From NCBI RefSeq assembly GCF_030441895.1, contig NZ_JARJAS010000013.1: 64,000 bases of DNA; one strand, given 5' to 3'. Below are positions 27,051 to 34,996 of the stretch, in pieces. Made by a program: the position numbers and the translations under genes. Positions within the stretch are counted from its first letter, which is position 1. Every line of letters begins with the position of its first letter. Under the pieces are notes generated by a model. The model did no database searches and was not told where the DNA came from. It saw only the letters and a list, made by a program, of their open reading frames with translations. This DNA comes from Enterococcus_D entomosocium (GTDB lineage Bacteria > Bacillota > Bacilli > Lactobacillales > Enterococcaceae).

Positions 27051-27063
27051 AGAGGGGATCAAA

Positions 27064-28281
27064 GTGAAAGCAAAAAAACTACCGATGGTGACGCAGATCG
27101 TTATTGCCGTTCTTCTAGGGATTCTTTGCGGTTTGTTCTTTGGGCAAGCCGCTTCATTCCTAAAAATCTTGGGCGATCTTTTCTTGCGTCTGATGCAAAT
27201 GGCGATCCCGTTATTGATCGTTGGACAAATCATTCAAGCAGTTGGGGGGATTGCCCCGAAAGAACTCACTCGTTTGGGTGGAAAAACGATCGCTGTCTTT
27301 GGGATTTCCTCCTTATTCGCTGCTGCATGGGGCGTGCTGATGGCGCTCTTCTTTGCTCCAGGCAAAGGGATCGACTTTTCACAAGCTGCCGGCGAACCTC
27401 TGCAAGCACAAGAAATTTCTATATCAGAGACTGTGATCAACTTTATTCCCACGAATATTTTCGATGCGTTGAGTAAAGGGTCAATTATTCAAATCATCGT
27501 TTTTGGGTTGTTCTTTGGTGTTGCTCTCAATCGCTTTATGCAAAAGAAACCTGAGTCATCTCTTTATGGGCTGATCGTGGATCTAAATGAGGTTGTCATT
27601 GCTATCATTCGTTACGTGATGATCGTGGCACCAATCGGTATTTTTGCTTTGATCGCTTCAACAATCAGCTCCCTGGGCTTGCAGATCATTTTGCCATTAG
27701 GCAGCTATTTGCTCGTCTACGGTCTAGCCACCGTCACGTTCCTTGGGCTGTGGCTAGTCTTATTGACCGTGTATTGTCGGATCAATCCGTTACGATTGAT
27801 CAAAAACATGAAGAATATGTCGGTCATGGCATTGGCGACAACCTCCTCTGCCATCACGCTGCCGATCGCTATGGAAGAATCCCAGAACAAATTAGGACTC
27901 AGTAGCCGCATCACCAATTTGGTATTGCCATTGGGCATGTCTTTGAACAGCAATGGGTCAGCGATGCATATGGCGATTACCGTCATGACAATCGCCCAAA
28001 TGTATCAAATCAACTTTGACGGGATCCAAATGGTGACGGTAGCTGTAACTGCGACTTTCGTTTCTTTAGCCAATGCAGTTGTTCCCGGAGCGGGGTTAGT
28101 TTCCTTGGCAATCATCATTCCCCAGCTTGGTTTACCAATCGAAAGCATTGCGCTATTTGCTGGTGTCGAATGGTTTGTTGGCATGCTGAGGACAATTTTG
28201 AACGTGAACTCAGACGTCTATTCAGCGCTGCTGATCGCTAAGTCAGCCGATGAACTGGATTATCGCGTGTTTAATCAATAA
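27064..28281 (+). CDS. DAACS-family symporter, ureide locus 2
   Basis: A 405-residue symporter with ALATTSSAITLPIA, the LNSNGSAMHMAITVM variant in place of the usual NMDGT motif, and VVPGAGLVSLAIIIPQLGLP. It starts at GTG 27064 behind GAGGGG. It is a paralogue of 13945-15213, and the shared NSNG substitution suggests a shared substrate class. A short hairpin (28281-28313) follows and could reduce read-through into allD-2. Confidence 0.84.
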   Translation: MKAKKLPMVTQIVIAVLLGILCGLFFGQAASFLKILGDLFLRLMQMAIPLLIVGQIIQAVGGIAPKELTRLGGKTIAVFGISSLFAAAWGVLMALFFAPGKGIDFSQAAGEPLQAQEISISETVINFIPTNIFDALSKGSIIQIIVFGLFFGVALNRFMQKKPESSLYGLIVDLNEVVIAIIRYVMIVAPIGIFALIASTISSLGLQIILPLGSYLLVYGLATVTFLGLWLVLLTVYCRINPLRLIKNMKNMSVMALATTSSAITLPIAMEESQNKLGLSSRITNLVLPLGMSLNSNGSAMHMAITVMTIAQMYQINFDGIQMVTVAVTATFVSLANAVVPGAGLVSLAIIIPQLGLPIESIALFAGVEWFVGMLRTILNVNSDVYSALLIAKSADELDYRVFNQ

Positions 28282-28313
28282 GAGAAGCCGTTGCCAAGCG
28301 TGCTTCTCTTTTT
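28281..28313 (+). terminator. Short intra-operon hairpin before allD-2
   Basis: AGAGAAGC (28281-28288) pairs with GCTTCTCT (28302-28309) and is followed by T residues. With only 8 bp it may attenuate rather than end transcription between the symporter and allD-2. Confidence 0.55.
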
Positions 28314-28329
28314 CTAAGGAGGAGAAAAG

Positions 28330-29391
28330 ATGGAAGAAATGAGCAGACGTTCTCTGCTGGAATTAGAAGCATTGATGAAAAAGAAACTATTGGCTGCTGG
28401 TTTGCCAGAAGCCGCTGCCAGTGAAACAGCGGCGCATTTGACCTTTGCGGATGCTTGCGGGATCCATTCTCATGGTGCCGTGCGGATGGACTACTATGCC
28501 GAGCGTTTAGTAAAAGGTGGCATCACGCTGGAACCAAACATGTCTTTTGAAAAAACAGGCGCCGCTACCGGAATTTTCCACGGAGATAACGGCATGGGGC
28601 ATTATGTGTGCAATGAAGCGATGGCGATCGCCATTCATCTGGCAAAAGAAGCCGGGATCGCTGCAGTAGGAATCGAGCAGACCAGCCATAGCGGGACGAT
28701 GGCGTATTACGTCAAACAGGCTGCTGAAGCCGACTTAGTAGCGATCGCCATGTGTCAATCGGATCCGATGGCGGTGCCTTTTGGTGGGACCGAAAACTAT
28801 TTTGGCACCAATCCAATCGCGTTTGCTGCACCACGAGCCAATCATCCACCGGTGGTTTTTGATATGGCGACGACGGTTCAAGCGTGGGGCAAAATTTTGG
28901 ACGCTCGCTCGAAGAAGCAGCAGATCCCCGATACTTGGGCAGTAGACGAGCATGGCTTGCCTACCACCGATCCCTATGCTGTCCAAGGATTATTGCCAAT
29001 CGCTGGTGCTAAAGGATATGGCTTGATGATGATGGTGGATATTTTAGCTGGCTCGATGCTAGGCTTGGCTTTTGGTAAACAGGTCACCTCCATGTATGCG
29101 GACTTGACGGAAAAACGCCGCTTAGGACAATTCCTTCTTGTGATTGATCCATCTCGTTTTACCAACACCGAAACCTTCAAGCAAAGCATCGATCAGATGG
29201 TGACTGAGCTGCATGCAATCCCGCCAGTAGAAGGGCAATCACAAGTCTACTATCCTGGAGAGATCAGCCAAATACACTTTGAAAAAGCCCAGCAAGAAGG
29301 GGTCATAATCCCCAAAGCGATCATCGATTATCTCGAAAGCGAAACCCTCCATTTTGATCGCTATGGTAGTCAAGATTCCTTTGCTAAATAA
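28330..29391 (+). CDS. Ureidoglycolate dehydrogenase-like protein, locus 2
   Basis: A 353-residue paralogue of AllD (3594-4670) with the same IHSHG and TSHSG histidine motifs and PFGGTENYFGTNPIAFAAPR. It is expected to oxidise an (S)-2-hydroxy acid such as ureidoglycolate to oxalurate with NAD(P)+. It lies last in locus 2, after a weak hairpin, and has its own AAGGAGGAG site. The lack of AllC and AllE in this locus leaves open whether its substrate is ureidoglycolate or an analogue; most conserved positions are the same in both copies. Confidence 0.87.
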   Translation: MEEMSRRSLLELEALMKKKLLAAGLPEAAASETAAHLTFADACGIHSHGAVRMDYYAERLVKGGITLEPNMSFEKTGAATGIFHGDNGMGHYVCNEAMAIAIHLAKEAGIAAVGIEQTSHSGTMAYYVKQAAEADLVAIAMCQSDPMAVPFGGTENYFGTNPIAFAAPRANHPPVVFDMATTVQAWGKILDARSKKQQIPDTWAVDEHGLPTTDPYAVQGLLPIAGAKGYGLMMMVDILAGSMLGLAFGKQVTSMYADLTEKRRLGQFLLVIDPSRFTNTETFKQSIDQMVTELHAIPPVEGQSQVYYPGEISQIHFEKAQQEGVIIPKAIIDYLESETLHFDRYGSQDSFAK

Positions 29392-29405
29392 AAATCCGCA
29401 AAAGG

Positions 29406-29443
29406 CAGTTGGTTCAGAGGGGGATTGAACCAACTGTTTTTTT
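29406..29443 (+). terminator. Terminator of ureide locus 2
   Basis: CAGTTGGTTCA (29406-29416) pairs with TGAACCAACTG (29426-29436) and is followed by seven T. Confidence 0.92.
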
Positions 29444-29562
29444 GCTGTCTGGAGCAAAGAGAAGTTTTCAGTCAGAAAATCGCACATTATTGGCAGGATC
29501 AGATGAATTCTTTGAGTTGGTTCATTTTGTTCAAAGCATTTCTTAAGCCATTCGACCTTTGA

Positions 29563-29590
29563 TTGCTTGTTTTTTGGAATGTGGTAGAAT
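29563..29590 (+). promoter_or_regulatory. Promoter of SSB-like gene
   Basis: TTGCTT (29563-29568), 16 bp, TAGAAT (29585-29590), about 55 bp before the coding start. Confidence 0.5.
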
Positions 29591-29643
29591 AGGTCGCATA
29601 AGTTAAGATCACTCAAGAAATGAGAGAAAAGCGAGGATGCAAC

Positions 29644-30102
29644 GTGGCAATGAATAAAGTGGTTCTTACTGGGAAAATCGCAGAGATGCCTAGTAAAGAA
29701 GCGTTTGATGCGGCGGACGATCAGGGCGTACGTTTTGATCTTGTCATTGTGTCTCAATGGCAAAACAGTGAAGAAGTGCACCATGAATGGTTTGCTTGCG
29801 TCATTCATGGAAAACAGGCAGAGACCTTTTTACGGTATACTCAAAAAGGGGCAAGTATCAAAATCAATGGACACTTGCAAGGCTGTCCTTATGAAACACC
29901 AGAAGGTCAGAGACTTTGTGCGGCAGAAGTGGTGGTGGATAGCTTCCAAATCATAGAGTTGGCAGAAGAACCAGCGGCGCCTTTTCCTAAAAAGCGGCCA
30001 TCGACACTTGATGAAACGACGCAAACAAAGTCGATCCGTAATGAAAAAGATCCCCTAAAAACACAGATGCTGGAGTTTTTAAAAGACAATCGATTATTTT
30101 AA
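29644..30102 (+). CDS. SSB-like OB-fold protein
   Basis: A 152-residue protein starting VAMNKVVLTGKI, with an OB-fold region to about residue 105 (FDLVIVSQW, HEWFACVIHGKQAETFLRYTQKGASIKINGHLQ). It resembles single-stranded DNA-binding proteins, but the usual acidic C-terminal tip (DDDLPF) is replaced by a LKDNRLF end, so partner recruitment may differ. GTG 29644 has GAGG seven bases upstream; ATG 29650 is the alternative. It has its own promoter and terminator and is a single-gene unit. It is probably a secondary or competence-type SSB rather than the replicative one, which is usually found between rpsF and rpsR. Confidence 0.72.
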   Translation: MAMNKVVLTGKIAEMPSKEAFDAADDQGVRFDLVIVSQWQNSEEVHHEWFACVIHGKQAETFLRYTQKGASIKINGHLQGCPYETPEGQRLCAAEVVVDSFQIIELAEEPAAPFPKKRPSTLDETTQTKSIRNEKDPLKTQMLEFLKDNRLF

Positions 30103-30110
30103 TGACGAAA

Positions 30111-30145
30111 CATGCGGAAAGCAACGGCTTCTCGCATGTTTTTTT
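30111..30145 (+). terminator. Terminator after SSB-like gene
   Basis: CATGCG / CGCATG stem with additional AAGC/GCTT pairing around an AACG loop, followed by eight T. Confidence 0.85.
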
Positions 30146-30228
30146 ACGTAGAGAAAGCATTGGCAAAATTCAACTATATCTGACTAGCGGTGTTCTTTAT
30201 TGCTTATCAAAGAGGGGGTTAAATAGAA

Positions 30229-30300
30229 TGGTGATTGTAATAAATGATCGCGAAAGTGAAAATAGTGTTTCACAAAAAGTGCGGATTGGTTTAGAATAGT
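30229..30300 (+). CDS. Possible 23-residue small protein
   Basis: ATG 30229 follows AGAGGGGG with suitable spacing and encodes MVIVINDRESENSVSQKVRIGLE before a stop at about 30298-30300. It lies in a 290-bp gap between a terminator and the C26 peptidase gene. There is no recognisable family. It may be a leader or chance ORF. Confidence 0.25.
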
Positions 30301-30395
30301 TGAAACATATCTTGAGAAAAAGTGCGGCGCTTGCCTTGTTCAACTGCTAGATACCGCTTTTTTCTGAAAAAATCGTTAATCAGGGAGGGATGTCG

Positions 30396-31106
30396 ATGGG
30401 CAAACCAATTATAGGGATCGCTGCGAATGAAGTGCAAGATGCTGGCGATGTGCTGCATCATTTGCCGATCGCCTACACACCATTAGGGTATGTGCGAGCG
30501 ATCCAGCAAGCGGGCGGACTGCCATTGCTCGTACCAATCAGTGAGCCAGCTGCAGCCAAGGACTATGTTTCACAGATCGATAAACTGGTATTAGCTGGTG
30601 GACAAGATGTTTCACCCAAGTTTTATGGGCAGGAGGCCCATCAGGCAACTGGAAGCGGCTTGTTGGCACGGGATGAGTTTGAACTAGCGCTGATCGATGA
30701 AGCGCTGCTGCAAAAGAAACCAATTTTTGCGGTTTGTCGGGGAATGCAGCTGGTCAACGTGGCATTCGGTGGCACGCTGCAGCAAGACATCAGTACCTTC
30801 AGTGAGATCATTCATATGCAGGCGCCGATTCCGAAAGAAGTGCCGACCCATGCCATCGTGACGGCTGAAAAAAGCATGTTGGCTCGTGTTTACGGTCAAA
30901 AAACAAAGGTTAATTCCTTTCATCATCAAGCGGTGGATCGATTGGCTCGTCCATTGCAAAAGACAGCTTGGAGTCCTGATGGCATCATTGAAGGCATTGA
31001 ACACGTGGGTCAGCGCTTGTTGGCGGTTCAATGGCATCCTGATTTTGCCTATGATGCGCTTATACAAGAACAAGCGGTTTTCAAGTATGTCGTTGACGTA
31101 TTGTAA
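30396..31106 (+). CDS. Peptidase C26 / gamma-glutamyl-GABA hydrolase family protein
   Basis: A 236-residue class-I glutamine-amidotransferase-like protein with GGQDVSPKFYG, the nucleophile elbow FAVCRGMQL (Cys about residue 112) and a C-terminal AVQWHPDF carrying the catalytic His. Family members (PuuD type) cleave gamma-glutamyl bonds. ATG 30396 is preferred to ATG 30390 because GGGAGGG lies directly against the latter. It ends 28 bp before an OppA-type lipoprotein gene, suggesting that imported gamma-glutamyl compounds or peptides are cleaved by this enzyme; that link is inferred. Confidence 0.85.
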   Translation: MGKPIIGIAANEVQDAGDVLHHLPIAYTPLGYVRAIQQAGGLPLLVPISEPAAAKDYVSQIDKLVLAGGQDVSPKFYGQEAHQATGSGLLARDEFELALIDEALLQKKPIFAVCRGMQLVNVAFGGTLQQDISTFSEIIHMQAPIPKEVPTHAIVTAEKSMLARVYGQKTKVNSFHHQAVDRLARPLQKTAWSPDGIIEGIEHVGQRLLAVQWHPDFAYDALIQEQAVFKYVVDVL

Positions 31107-31134
31107 GAAAGAGGATCACGCAAGGAGGAGAAAA

Positions 31135-32778
31135 ATGAAAAAGAGAATGATGGGTATCACTGCTTTCACAGTATTGGTTTTAAGTGCCTGCAGTACCACG
31201 AGCCCCACGACGGATTCTGGACAGCAAGAGGAGCAAGGAGCCGTTGCGCAAGAAATTCAAGTGTCAACCGCTGGCGCCTTATCAACCCTTGATAGCGGAC
31301 AATACACGGATGTCAATAGCTCCGATATGATCGGACAAGTGGCAGAAGGGTTATACCGTCTGGATCAAGAGGGGGATCCTGAGCTTGCGATGGCCGCTGA
31401 AGAGCCTACGGTATCAGAAGATGGACTGGTTTATACCTTCACCATTCGTGATGCAAAATGGAGCAATGGCGATCCTGTTACTGCGGATGATTTTGTCTAC
31501 GCCTTTCAATATGTTGCTAATCCAGAGAATGGTTCTAGTAGCAGTAATCAAATGGATGTGTTGAAAAATGGCAGTCAAGTGCGTCAAGGGGACGTTGAGG
31601 TGAGTGAGTTAGGAGCCAAAGCATTGGACCAGCAGACGTTAGAGCTGACATTGGCAAGTCCAATCTCGTATCTGGATCAAATTTTGGTCGGGACACCTTT
31701 TATGCCAAAAAACCAAGCGTTTGCTGAAGAAAAAGGTGCCGATTATGGGTTATCAGCGGAAAATTTTGTCGGCAATGGCCCATTCTTGATCGAAGGGTGG
31801 AACGGGACCAACGAATCATGGACGTTAACGAAAAATCCTGATTATTGGGATGCTGAGAATGTCCAATTGACCAAGATCGACGTGCAAGTAGTGAAGGAAA
31901 CGGCGACTGGTGTCAGCCTTTTTGAAACAGGAGAACTGGACTACACCACCTTAACGGATACTTACGCGCAGCAATACCAAAACTCAGCTCAAGCCAACTA
32001 TGTGCCAAAGGCGCTAGTGGGGTATTTAAGTGCCAACCAAAAACGAGAAGTCACAGGCAATGTCAAAGTACGTCAAGCAATTTTACAAGCCATGGACAAA
32101 GAGGCATTTGCCGAAAATATCTTAGGTGATGGGTCCACTGCATTGAACGGCTTTGTGCCAAGCAACTTTGCCAAAGATCCTGAAACAGACCAAGATTTTC
32201 GTGAAGAAAATGGCGATTTACTGCCGTACGATTTAACAGCCGCACAAGAGCTTTGGGCACAAGCCAAAGAAGAGTTGGGACAAGACGAAATCACTTTGGA
32301 ACTGTTGTCAGCAGATACAGCAGCAGCCAAGAAAACCATCGAGTTTGTCCAAGGGCAGTTAGAAACCAATTTGCCGGGATTAACCATCGATGCCAAGTCG
32401 ATTCCTTTACAAAACCGTTTGGACTTGCAATCCCAAGGTGAATTTGATCTCGTCTTTGGGACTTGGACACCAGATTACGCGGACCCGATCAACTTCTTAG
32501 AATTTTATGATTCAACAGGTGGCTTGAATACGTCTGGGTATGCTAGTGAAAGTTACGATCAAGGGTTAGCAGAAGCACGGACGACTTTAGCAAACGACCC
32601 AGCTGCACGTTGGGACTTATTGAAAGAACTGGAAAAACAATTGATCGTTGAAGATACAGCCGTTTTGCCGTTATATCAAGGGGCGGTGGCGTATTTGAAA
32701 ACAGATCGTTTGCAAGGGGTGCAAGTGTTTCCTTTTGGACGAACAGTATCCTATCGCCTAGCATCTGTCACAGAATAA
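31135..32778 (+). CDS. OppA-type peptide-binding lipoprotein (orphan)
   Basis: A 547-residue family-5 solute-binding protein. A signal peptide ends in the lipobox LSAC (Cys about residue 19), followed by a Ser/Thr/Gln-rich linker and the family segments TLDSGQYTD, ANGDP-type strand DAKWSNGDPVTADDFVYAF, and VRQAILQAMDK. It should be lipid-anchored outside the membrane and deliver oligopeptides to an ABC permease. No permease or ATPase genes are adjacent, so it must use one encoded elsewhere. Start at ATG 31135 behind AAGGAGGAG. It lies 28 bp after the C26 peptidase gene. A related orphan is at 53361-55013. Confidence 0.9.
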   Translation: MKKRMMGITAFTVLVLSACSTTSPTTDSGQQEEQGAVAQEIQVSTAGALSTLDSGQYTDVNSSDMIGQVAEGLYRLDQEGDPELAMAAEEPTVSEDGLVYTFTIRDAKWSNGDPVTADDFVYAFQYVANPENGSSSSNQMDVLKNGSQVRQGDVEVSELGAKALDQQTLELTLASPISYLDQILVGTPFMPKNQAFAEEKGADYGLSAENFVGNGPFLIEGWNGTNESWTLTKNPDYWDAENVQLTKIDVQVVKETATGVSLFETGELDYTTLTDTYAQQYQNSAQANYVPKALVGYLSANQKREVTGNVKVRQAILQAMDKEAFAENILGDGSTALNGFVPSNFAKDPETDQDFREENGDLLPYDLTAAQELWAQAKEELGQDEITLELLSADTAAAKKTIEFVQGQLETNLPGLTIDAKSIPLQNRLDLQSQGEFDLVFGTWTPDYADPINFLEFYDSTGGLNTSGYASESYDQGLAEARTTLANDPAARWDLLKELEKQLIVEDTAVLPLYQGAVAYLKTDRLQGVQVFPFGRTVSYRLASVTE

Positions 32779-33001
32779 ACAGGTAGTAAGAAAACAGAGG
32801 AACTTTTTTTCAACCAAGTGTGCTGATCAAACAGCGTTTGTTGAAGAGAAGGGCATCTGTTTTTTTATTTTAGCCAAAATCGTTGCAACTCTTGGGGTAA
32901 AACAGGAATTCGTTTTCAAAAAAAGGTTGTTAAAAAGGGCTGTTTTCACATCTGTGTTTTTAGAAAAGTCAATCTTTTTTAAAGAAAATTAATAAAAGTT
33001 G

Positions 33002-33030
33002 TTGCATTCTCAGAAACTTATCTGTAAAGT
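33002..33030 (+). promoter_or_regulatory. Promoter of ABC exporter leader
   Basis: TTGCAT (33002-33007), 17 bp, TAAAGT (33025-33030), 44 bp before the leader peptide. The stretch 32779-33000 before it shows no gene. Confidence 0.6.
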
Positions 33031-33073
33031 GTTAGGTGTAGTCAGCAAAATAAAAAGAGAAGGAGGGATTACG

Positions 33074-33142
33074 ATGCAAAAAGTATTTGATAAAAAAACA
33101 ACCAAATTGAATAAAGTGAATCCCTCATTCGGTAACCATTAG
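33074..33142 (+). CDS. Leader peptide upstream of ABC multidrug exporter
   Basis: A 22-codon ORF, MQKVFDKKTTKLNKVNPSFGNH (Met to His before TAG 33140-33142 spans the peptide), preceded by AAGGAGGG. It is followed 33 bp later by a strong terminator that sits before the exporter genes. The layout matches ribosome-mediated attenuation as known for bmrB-bmrCD of Bacillus subtilis: ribosomes slowed by an antibiotic on the leader would let RNA polymerase pass the terminator. The sequence itself is not one I recognise. Confidence 0.72.
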   Translation: MQKVFDKKTTKLNKVNPSFGNH

Positions 33143-33175
33143 TGTACAGATAATGTCTATAATAACGACGTTTAT

Positions 33176-33210
33176 GCTCTGTCCTTTTTCCGAAGGGACA
33201 GAGCTTTTTT
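33176..33210 (+). terminator. Attenuator terminator before ABC exporter
   Basis: GCTCTGTCC (33176-33184) pairs with GGACAGAGC (33196-33204), followed by six T. It lies between the leader peptide and the first exporter gene. Confidence 0.9.
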
Positions 33211-33241
33211 GTGTACTTTTTTAGAATGTGAGGGATAAAAC

Positions 33242-34996
33242 ATGAAGTATGTATTAAAACAATTAACAACGTATTTTAAAGAACATAAGGTGCGCTATAC
33301 CTTCGTATTCGTCTTTATGGTTATTGCTAGTGCGATGTATGTCGCACCAATCTATATCTTGCGCTTATTCATTGATGCGCTGATCCAAGATAATTTTGAT
33401 TATTCGGTACTGGTCCAATACGTGACCCTCTTTGCCGGAGCTATCTTGTTAGGATATCTGGCCGAATTTGTTTGGACGTTTAATTTATTTATTGGTTCCT
33501 ACGATTTGCAAAAACAATTGCGGGAACAATTGATGAGCCACTTTCTTAAAATGGGGGCGCCGTTTTACCATCGTTTCCGAACAGGCGATTTAATGACTCG
33601 TTCCAGTGACGATGTCCAAGTGATGGGGATGACCGTGGGGTATGGACTGATGGTTTTCTTAAATACTAGTTTGTATCTAAGTTTTATCGTGGCGATGATG
33701 GCTGGGACGGTTTCTTGGCTATTGACCTTGATTGCCTTGATTCCAATGCCGCTTTTAGCCTATTACATTTTCAAATGGGGCTCGCAAGTCGATAAGGCGT
33801 TTACGGAAGCGCAGAATTCTGTTTCTGAGATGAACAGTGAAGTGTTGGAGATCATTGATGGCATTCGGGTCGTCCGAGCTTATGGACTAGAAGGAGCCAC
33901 CACGGAACAGTTTCAAAAGAAAACACTGGAAACAAGAGCAAAAAACAATATCGTTTCTGAGATCGATTCCCGTTTCGGGCCGCTGATTACCATCATCTTA
34001 GCGATCAGTTTTGTGATGAGCTTTGGTGTCGGGGCGTTTCTTGTTGCCAACCAAACGATCACCATCGGTGCGATGGTCTCTTTCCAAGTGTACTTGACAA
34101 TGGTCGTTTGGCCGATGATCTCAGCAGGAGATCTTGTGAATGTGATGCAACAAGGTGCCGCATCCTGGCGTCGGATCAATGAAGTGCTGCAGACGGGTGA
34201 TGAATTAGAAACTCCTGGTGAAGCCGACCTGCAAGCCATCAATACGATCCGTTTTGAAGCATACCATTTCCAATACCCACAAGCAGCTCGTTATGTGTTA
34301 GAAGGACTGGATTTGACGATCACTCGTGGAGAAGTCTTAGGGATCGTTGGGAAGACCGGTAGCGGAAAAACGACGCTGCTAAGACAATTCGGTCACCGCT
34401 ATCCATACTCTGATCAAGTACCCTTGATTAACGAGCAGCCGTTGACGACCTATCAAACAACAGCAGTACGCAACCACTTTGCAGAAGTGCCGCAAGAACA
34501 TACCTTGTTTTCACGAACAATTCGCGAGAACTTGCTATTCGGACAGCCAGATGCTTCAGAAGAAGTGTTGTGGGAAGCACTGGAAGCCGCTTGCTTTAGT
34601 GAAGACATCAAGCGGATGCCAGAAGGGCTCGAAACGGTCGTCGGTGAGAAAGGCGTTTCCCTGTCTGGTGGACAAAAACAACGCTTGTCCTTAGCACGGG
34701 CGTTTTTACGAAACAGTGAAGTCCTCTTACTGGATGATGCCCTTTCGGCAGTTGATGCCAAAACGGAACAAGCCATCATCACGAATTTGAAAACGATGAA
34801 GCAGGCACCGACCTCCATCATCGTGACCCATCGATTGTCCGCCATCACCGAAGCGGATCAAATCATCGTCTTAGAAGACGGACGGATCACACAGCGTGGT
34901 ACCCATCAGGAGTTGATCGAAACGCCAGGCTGGTACCAAGAACAGTATTACCATCAACAGTTAAAGGAGGACGATACAAGTGTTCTCAACGATTAA
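33242..34996 (+). CDS. Heterodimeric ABC multidrug exporter, degenerate-site half
   Basis: A 584-residue half-transporter: six membrane segments (about 15-300) then an ABC domain with Walker A GKTGSGKTT (about 366-374), signature LSGGQKQR (about 473-480) and Walker B LLLDDALS (about 494-501). The catalytic glutamate after Walker B is aspartate, the mark of the inactive site in heterodimeric exporters of the TM287/288, BmrCD, LmrCD and EfrAB kind. It exports drugs or lipids with the next gene product, whose start overlaps this gene by 17 bases. Expression is probably controlled by the leader/attenuator upstream. Confidence 0.9.
   Translation: MKYVLKQLTTYFKEHKVRYTFVFVFMVIASAMYVAPIYILRLFIDALIQDNFDYSVLVQYVTLFAGAILLGYLAEFVWTFNLFIGSYDLQKQLREQLMSHFLKMGAPFYHRFRTGDLMTRSSDDVQVMGMTVGYGLMVFLNTSLYLSFIVAMMAGTVSWLLTLIALIPMPLLAYYIFKWGSQVDKAFTEAQNSVSEMNSEVLEIIDGIRVVRAYGLEGATTEQFQKKTLETRAKNNIVSEIDSRFGPLITIILAISFVMSFGVGAFLVANQTITIGAMVSFQVYLTMVVWPMISAGDLVNVMQQGAASWRRINEVLQTGDELETPGEADLQAINTIRFEAYHFQYPQAARYVLEGLDLTITRGEVLGIVGKTGSGKTTLLRQFGHRYPYSDQVPLINEQPLTTYQTTAVRNHFAEVPQEHTLFSRTIRENLLFGQPDASEEVLWEALEAACFSEDIKRMPEGLETVVGEKGVSLSGGQKQRLSLARAFLRNSEVLLLDDALSAVDAKTEQAIITNLKTMKQAPTSIIVTHRLSAITEADQIIVLEDGRITQRGTHQELIETPGWYQEQYYHQQLKEDDTSVLND

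Noticed and set aside
30102..30299. 65-residue frame after the SSB-like gene
   Set aside because: It runs through the terminator hairpin (30111-30145), has no ribosome-binding site of its own and shows no family features.
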